This document shows, piece by piece, positions 55,085 to 59,539 of a DNA stretch of 59,539 bases. The notes under the pieces are model-generated. The model was not told where the DNA came from. It was given only the letters and a program-made list of their open reading frames with translations, and did not search any database. The DNA is from Massilia sp. Root335 (GTDB lineage: Bacteria > Pseudomonadota > Gammaproteobacteria > Burkholderiales > Burkholderiaceae_D), in contig NZ_LMCY01000037.1 in the NCBI RefSeq assembly GCF_001425685.1, positions 137,909 to 197,447 on the forward strand, read 5' to 3'. Numbering within the stretch: the stretch's first letter is position 1; each line of letters begins with the position of its first letter. A program made the position numbers and the translations under genes.

Positions 55085-55219
55085 ACTTGTCTCCAGAAGG
55101 ATGATGAATCGGGTCTTGTAGGTGTGGCGGCAGGAGGCCGCTCTTTTCAGTGCTCGCTTGGCCGGAAGCCGGCAAGTCGCGCTGTCGCATGGGCAATTCA
55201 GAAAAGCGCCAATGCGGGC

Positions 55220-55608
55220 GTGCGTCCTTTCGACCTGGCACTTCAGGCCGTCAAGGGCTCGGCCAAGGACACGCCCGGATTGTTCAGGATGGTGTCGGCC
55301 TCGACGACGAAAATGGTCGCGGCAATTCCCACCGCCAGTGCGGTTGCCGAGCACCTGGTCTTGGAACGGCATCGGGAAGCCGGCGGGCTGCGCGTCGCGC
55401 AGGAAGAACAGGCGCTTTGGCGCGTCCTTTATTGTTGACCATCGCAATGCCTCCTTCGCTGACGATATCGGCTGGCTTCGAATCTATCGGAATGTATCCA
55501 GCTGATGCGCATATTGCACGCTACGCCGCGGCGGCGATACTTCCAGATCACCAACAATGCGAATCAAATTTCATGGTCGACGGCGGCCCTGAGGACGAAC
55601 GGTATGCC
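55220..55608. repeat. Duplicated GH74 leader, copy B
   Basis: This is the counterpart of 51245-51634. On the minus strand AAGGAGG precedes an ATG (complement 55438-55440) reading ATG GTC AAC AAT, as in copy A, then a frame that is out of phase with copy A because of a one-base indel. The operator-like sequence is degraded here. Confidence 0.75.
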
Positions 55609-56310
55609 GGTAGCGGCGCTGCACCTGCTTGACCGGTTTGTTGGCCCCGCCGGCCGAAAAATGACCGGGCGCATTGGTGATTTGGAGAATTGCGGCACGC
55701 ACGGGGAGTGCGCAGAATGGAGTACCAACCGTTGGATACCATTCGTGCGACCTCGCACCATCCCAGGCGTGCTCTTACAGGCCCTGGGCCTGGCTGCTGC
55801 TGCGGCGGCTCGCCCGCCAGTGTCCTCGCTCTCCGGCCGGTGCGCCGGTCGTCACCCAGGATCCCGGCGCTCGCCCGCGATCTGGCAAAAGCACGTCCCA
55901 ATGCACCTCGCAGATTGATATATGAAGACCATGTGAGCGCAATCGGGAAGACAGCAAACGCTCACGGCGCAACTGCCCCCTTATTGCGCGTTTGCGGCAG
56001 GGGAAGTCGCGCTACGCCGCGTCTGAAGCATGGGCTGTCCATCACGGGCAACGATATCGCCGGCAAGCGAAGTTCTTGCAAACCGCCGGATTTGCAAGCA
56101 ATGCCAGCCACGGTGAAAATCGGCGGTTCGCCCGTGGTGTGTAGGCTGAGCGGTGAGGACGAGCCGGATCGGGTTGCCTGGTTGGACCATTTTTCGCCCT
56201 CCATGACTACGCAATGTTTTAGTTTAGGCAATAACTCGCTCAAGAACAGATTTTTATGAGACAGCACGACTAGCACCCCGCCGGAGTTAGCTCGGTCCGC
56301 CGCAAAAATA

Positions 56311-56354
56311 CTGGGACCGTACATATCTCGCCTGTTATGATTCTGGGACCGTAC
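56311..56354 (+). promoter_or_regulatory. Paired 12-bp direct repeats CTGGGACCGTAC
   Basis: Identical 12-mers at 56311-56322 and 56343-56354 start 32 bp apart, three helical turns, and the second ends 44 bp before the AraC-family start at 56399. AraC proteins bind direct repeats, so this is a likely autoregulatory site. Confidence 0.6.
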
Positions 56355-56398
56355 CAGTCAAGCCGCGCGGCCCCCGAGATAGTTCAATAAGTATCTAT

Positions 56399-57601
56399 AT
56401 GCAAGAGTTCTTTAAAAAGGCGCTGCTGGCGCTGATTTTCCTGCTCGTCGTGGACGCGCTGCTGGCGGTTTTTTTTGTTTACATGGCCTTCCCGACAAAG
56501 ACGTTGCGGCAGGCGCATAAAGATGGCTCCGGCTGGCGTTACGGAACGTATTCCAATGTGGTAATTGGCGGCGTGCCGTCAGTGCGCTTGCACGACATGT
56601 CGGATGACCGGCTGCGCTTCGACTTCAAGCTGGAGGACGTGGTCGCGTATCCGATTTCCGCCGGCGACCTGAAACTCCAGGACGGCAAAGGACGGCTTAT
56701 CCAGGAGGATTGGTCGAAGTTCCATACCATTTCCTTCGTTGCCAAATGTTCGCTGGCCACTGCCTTGTCGTTCGAGGTGTCCGTCTTCGATGAAAAATTC
56801 TCCAAGCTAAACAAGTTCGAGACTTACATTCCACCTAGAACGTATTTTTCGTGCAATGAACAAGGCATGGCGGTGACGCTCGACCTGGACCGGCTGCTTA
56901 TTCCCGAATGGTGGTATGCATCGATGAAGGAGGACTTGGGGCGTCAGGTCGTTAAACTGGACAAGGTCGGGAAAATCATGTTTGGCGCCACCGCTGCTAC
57001 GCCACGCGATGTCGATATCTCTATTGAAATCAGCGAATTGACTTTGCATGGCCGCGATTACCGCTATTTGGCCGTGCTGGTGGTCATGATCCTGGGTGGC
57101 TGGGTGGCATTTGGTGTTTGGTTTTTTCGGGCCCATTCCCGCGCACTGTTGGCCAGTGTCGACAAAAAAATGAAAACGAATTTGCCCTTGGTGGCCTATC
57201 GCCAGTTAACCGTCGAACCGTACAAGGACAAGGAGAAGGCGTCGGTCTTGCGGTATATCGGCAACTCTTATACCGATCCCAAGCTGGACCTGGACACGGT
57301 GGTGCAAGGGACCGGCGCGACCCGCTATAAAATCAATGATGTGCTGAAATCCGAACTCGGCATGACATTCACCGGTTACCTGAATAAACTGCGGCTGACT
57401 GAAGCATCCAGGATGCTGATTGAGAAAAGCGGCGCCGCCGTGTCGGAAATCGCGTATTTCGTTGGCTACTCGAGTGTTCCTTATTTTAATAAGCTGTTCA
57501 AGGAAGAATTCGGTTGCTCGCCGAAGCAATTCCGGATGCTTGCCGCCCAGCAGCAGCATGAGCAGCCCGCCGACAGCGCGCCGTCAGAATCACCCGCCTG
57601 A
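56399..57601 (+). CDS. Membrane-anchored AraC-family transcriptional regulator
   Basis: The 400-residue protein has two membrane helices: TM1 (about 8-30, LLALIFLLVVDALLAVFFVY) and TM2 (about 226-247, LAVLVVMILGGWVAFGVWFF). The 195-residue loop between them is predicted periplasmic and beta-rich (VVIGGVPSVRLHDMSDD), suggesting ligand sensing. A cytoplasmic linker leads to the AraC HTH pair (about 294-382) with YLNKLRLTEASRMLIEKSG and VGYSSVPYFNKLFKEEFG. It would couple an outer or periplasmic sugar signal directly to DNA without a phosphorelay. The neighbouring GH74 and PEP-CTERM genes are candidate targets. Direct repeats upstream suggest autoregulation. Confidence 0.87.
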   Translation: MQEFFKKALLALIFLLVVDALLAVFFVYMAFPTKTLRQAHKDGSGWRYGTYSNVVIGGVPSVRLHDMSDDRLRFDFKLEDVVAYPISAGDLKLQDGKGRLIQEDWSKFHTISFVAKCSLATALSFEVSVFDEKFSKLNKFETYIPPRTYFSCNEQGMAVTLDLDRLLIPEWWYASMKEDLGRQVVKLDKVGKIMFGATAATPRDVDISIEISELTLHGRDYRYLAVLVVMILGGWVAFGVWFFRAHSRALLASVDKKMKTNLPLVAYRQLTVEPYKDKEKASVLRYIGNSYTDPKLDLDTVVQGTGATRYKINDVLKSELGMTFTGYLNKLRLTEASRMLIEKSGAAVSEIAYFVGYSSVPYFNKLFKEEFGCSPKQFRMLAAQQQHEQPADSAPSESPA

Positions 57602-57610
57602 ACCGCCCCA

Positions 57611-57694
57611 TCCCAACCTTCTGCCTGATCTCGCTCGCTCCAACCACTCAGCCTGATCCGGCTCGCCCCCACCACTCAGCCTGAACCTCCCGGC
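57611..57694. repeat. Three imperfect ~28-bp tandem repeats
   Basis: Each unit has a CCA(A)CC-type start, then (A)CTCAGCCTGA or a variant, then TCxGGCTCG. CCACTCAGCCTGA occurs at 57644-57656 and 57672-57684; the first unit is more diverged. The units touch each other and lack unique spacers, so this is a tandem array. Confidence 0.55.
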
Positions 57695-57860
57695 TGAACG
57701 GTTGCCGGTCCCGCGCTCCTGCCAGGGGTGCGCCCGCCGTTCCACCCCTTGCACGTTCCCATTCTTCCGGGCTATCCACGACCGCTCCACGATTGGACCG
57801 TGGCACGGCGGCCACTTTTTCCGGCCCGCTTGCCCGACCTGTCGCCAGATGCCACGGCGG

Positions 57861-57880
57861 ATTTTCACCGTGGTGAAAAT
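57861..57880. promoter_or_regulatory. Perfect inverted repeat ATTTTCACC-GT-GGTGAAAAT
   Basis: The two 9-bp arms match completely around a GT spacer. It lies about 295 bp upstream of the stand-alone PEP-CTERM gene, in AT-richer sequence. It could be an operator for the nearby XylR-type or AraC-type regulator. Confidence 0.4.
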
Positions 57881-58174
57881 TTCTTGCGATTTCTACCGTT
57901 GGCAAAAGAAATTTCGTGGCAGCGATATTGTTGCGCACGAGGAACTGCCTATGCTTGAGACGTGGGCCAGAATCCGCTACCGACCTCCGGCCGCAGACGC
58001 AAGAATGTGTGCGTTGCTGGTTGCAGGATGATGAAAGGCCTTGCAGTCCACTAAATTGTCGGGTGGAAAATGTTCCTCATATATCAAGAAATGCGTCGAG
58101 GAAATTGATTTTAGACGTGTGCCCGCTGATCGTCGCAGCTTGCAAGTTGGAAGATAAATATAAGGGAGACGGTA

Positions 58175-58303
58175 ATGCAATTGAAGAAGATGGACGACTT
58201 CACCGCCACCGCGGCCGCCACGGTGCCCGAGCCCGGCGCCCAGCTGATACTGGGGATTGGCCTGCTGGCGCTGGTGGCAGGGCGGCGCAGGTTTGCGCGC
58301 TGA
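58175..58303 (+). CDS. Stand-alone 42-residue PEP-CTERM peptide
   Basis: AAGGGAGAC precedes an ATG at 58175. The encoded 42 residues are mostly a PEP-CTERM module: VPEPG at 17-21, a hydrophobic helix (LILGIGLLALVAG) and an RRRFAR basic tail. There is no signal peptide or extracellular domain. It could be the decayed end of a larger gene, but the intact ribosome site and two terminators right after the stop codon make it look like a real transcription unit. Function is unknown; a membrane-inserted peptide handled by the exosortase is possible. Confidence 0.55.
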   Translation: MQLKKMDDFTATAAATVPEPGAQLILGIGLLALVAGRRRFAR

Positions 58304-58622
58304 AGATCGCGTCAATCCTGGCCTTCACACCCTTTTGCTCTCCTCCACGGCGGGGTTCCGCGGTGGTTTTTACGGGGCAGCTTTGGCTGCCCCTTTTTTT
58401 TGGAATCGGATACCGGGCGCTGCCTGGCAGGACTAGCGGGAACCCATCCGCGACGTTCTTGTGGGGTGTGCGATGGTTGAATTGGGGCAGGGCCAGTTGC
58501 CTGCAAGCGGGATGTTCTTAATAAAAATAAAGGATGGAGAGACGATCTTGCCCCCGGTTTTTGTATGCGCAAGTGCGGCTGTGATTGTTTTTTTCGAAAA
58601 TGCTTTCAACCATACAAATAAA
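58304..58622. other. Intergenic region before the XylR-type regulator
   Basis: Holds the tandem terminators, then about 220 bp with an AT-rich patch (58570-58622) that includes AAATGCTTTCAACCATACA, likely part of the regulator's promoter. No other gene is evident. Confidence 0.5.
58345..58401 (+). terminator. Tandem rho-independent terminators
   Basis: The first hairpin is CCACGGCGG-GGTT-CCGCGGTGG with one mismatch and TTTTT. The second, GGGGCAGC-TTTG-GCTGCCCC (58374-58393), is perfect and followed by TTTTTTTT. Together they fully end transcription after the 42-residue peptide gene. Confidence 0.88.
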
Positions 58623-59539
58623 ATGAAGACGACCAAAGTACACCGGATCGCGCTGTTATTCAAAGCGAACATGATCTTCGATCACGAAGTCATCGCCGGC
58701 ATTGCCGGATATTTTGGAAATACGCGCGCGGCCTGGGATATCTTCGTGGAAGAAGATTTCCAATTGCGCCTGTCTGGGATCGAGCATTGGCAGGGCGACG
58801 GCATTATCGCCAATTTTGACGATCCGGCAGTGGCACAAGCGTTGTCGCGCTGTAGCGTACCGGTGGTGGCAGTTGGCGGTTCCTATGCCGACCCGGCCAA
58901 CTACCCGGCCGGTGTGCCCTACGTGGCAACCGACAATTTCAAGCTGATCGAACTGGCACGCCAGCACCTGATCGATGTCGGCCTGCAGCGTTTCGCCATG
59001 TTCAGCGTTCCCGCCACCGAGAAAAACCGCTGGGCGCAGGAGCGCGAGAATGCCTTCCGCAGCCTGATGCAGGGCGACCAGCTGGAAGCGGAGATCTTCC
59101 GCGGCCGCGAAACCAGCATCCATTCGTGGGACGAGGCGGTCCAGGGGCAGATCGACTGGTTGCACAGCTTGGCCAAACCGGTCGGCATCGTCGCCGTATC
59201 GGATGCGCGTGCACGCCAGCTATTGCAGGCCTGTGTCATCGCCGGCATCGAAGTGCCGGAACAGGTGGCGATCATCGGCATCGACAACGACCCGCTGGTG
59301 CGCAAGCTCACCCGCATACCGCTCAGCTCCGTGGTCCAGGGCGCCCAGGAGATCGGGCGCGCGGCAGCCAATCTGATCGAGCAGATGCTGCGCGGGATGC
59401 GCCCGCCGACCACGCCGATCGTGGTGCCGCCGGCCGGCATCAAGGTGCAGGCGTCCAGCCAGTATCAGCTGATCAAGCATCCGAACGTGATGCGGGCGCG
59501 CCACTTCATCCGCCAGTATGCCTGCCAGGGCATCAAGAC
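58623..59539 (+). CDS. xylR: XylR-type (LacI-like sensor plus AraC HTH) regulator, C-terminus outside window
   Basis: The frame opens at 58623 and runs off the window after 305 complete codons. The visible part matches the periplasmic-binding-protein-like sensor of XylR (VHRIALLFKANMIFDHEVI, then GVPYVATDNFKLIELARQHL and GIIANFDDPAV). The last visible residues (MRARHFIRQYACQGIKD) match the start of XylR's AraC domain region, which in E. coli XylR is about 90 residues longer. It should respond to xylose or xylose-containing oligosaccharide. Its position next to GH74 genes fits xyloglucan sensing. Confidence 0.85.
   Translation, partial: MKTTKVHRIALLFKANMIFDHEVIAGIAGYFGNTRAAWDIFVEEDFQLRLSGIEHWQGDGIIANFDDPAVAQALSRCSVPVVAVGGSYADPANYPAGVPYVATDNFKLIELARQHLIDVGLQRFAMFSVPATEKNRWAQERENAFRSLMQGDQLEAEIFRGRETSIHSWDEAVQGQIDWLHSLAKPVGIVAVSDARARQLLQACVIAGIEVPEQVAIIGIDNDPLVRKLTRIPLSSVVQGAQEIGRAAANLIEQMLRGMRPPTTPIVVPPAGIKVQASSQYQLIKHPNVMRARHFIRQYACQGIK

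Larger units (their letters stand above)
55085..56398. other. Intergenic region between GH74 copy B and the AraC regulator
   Basis: About 1.3 kb containing the second leader copy (55220-55608) and, near the right end, the 12-bp direct repeats at 56311-56354. The 55610-56290 part has several open frames but none with recognisable domains or consistent codon bias; I see nothing functional there. Confidence 0.5.
57602..58174. other. Intergenic region between AraC regulator and stand-alone PEP-CTERM peptide
   Basis: About 570 bp. It contains three ~28-bp tandem repeats (57611-57694) and a perfect 9-bp inverted repeat (57861-57880). No gene with coding character was found. Confidence 0.5.

Noticed and set aside
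55085..55447. Upstream extension of GH74 copy B to 55447
   Set aside because: The lipoprotein signal and ribosome site at 55084 define the start; the extension is the duplicated leader read in a non-coding frame.
57611..57694. Tandem repeats as a possible CRISPR array
   Set aside because: Units touch without unique spacers, are imperfect, and no cas gene is present.

Overview
The window looks like chromosome from a high-GC betaproteobacterium of the Oxalobacteraceae, most likely Massilia or a close relative. The evidence is the strong GC3 bias, PEP-CTERM proteins, a VpsR-type sigma-54 activator, a U32-family rRNA hydroxylase, and a large TonB-linked plant-polysaccharide locus. The genus is an inference from gene content; no rRNA or tRNA gene is visible.

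Region 1 (1-2323) holds a sigma-54 enhancer-binding regulator. Downstream on the same strand is the start of a secreted, Asn/Thr/Ser-rich repeat protein cut by the window edge. A near-perfect -24/-12 promoter and an upstream motif lie between them. Region 2 (2807-18115) is mostly chromosomal background: rlhA, an HTH-receiver regulator, an FdhF/YdeP-type molybdoenzyme with fdhD and a catalase-like protein, a patatin, a secreted TPR protein with an eroded metallopeptidase motif, an outer-membrane receptor with a poly-glycine tail, and an SGNH-like hydrolase.

Region 3 (18439 to the end) is a plant cell-wall polysaccharide locus. It encodes a pectin methylesterase (CE8), a fused sugar isomerase/CE2-type esterase, four GH3 glycosidases, a TonB-dependent receptor, two GH35/DUF5597 enzymes, a GH43 with a discoidin-like module, a GH106-type rhamnosidase and two GH74 xyloglucanase lipoproteins. 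The regulators are TetR, LuxR, an orphan LytS-type kinase, a membrane-anchored AraC protein and a XylR-type protein cut by the right edge. This mix fits xyloglucan plus pectin (rhamnogalacturonan) as substrates: GH74 cuts the xyloglucan backbone, GH3, GH35, GH43 and GH106 trim oligosaccharides, CE8 and CE2 remove esters, and the TonB receptor imports products. No alpha-xylosidase or fucosidase is present in the window.

The most interesting unexplained structure is a 14-bp inverted repeat (CGTCYG-AA-CGGACG, usually followed by ATG). It occurs upstream of a GH3 operon with a divergent esterase, the TonB receptor, a GH3/kinase intergenic region, the GH106 gene and a GH74 gene, in a consistent orientation relative to the likely target. 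This looks like the operator of one regulon. Other notable items are a tandemly duplicated GH74 gene with its leader, a 42-residue stand-alone PEP-CTERM peptide, and 12-bp direct repeats before the transmembrane AraC regulator.
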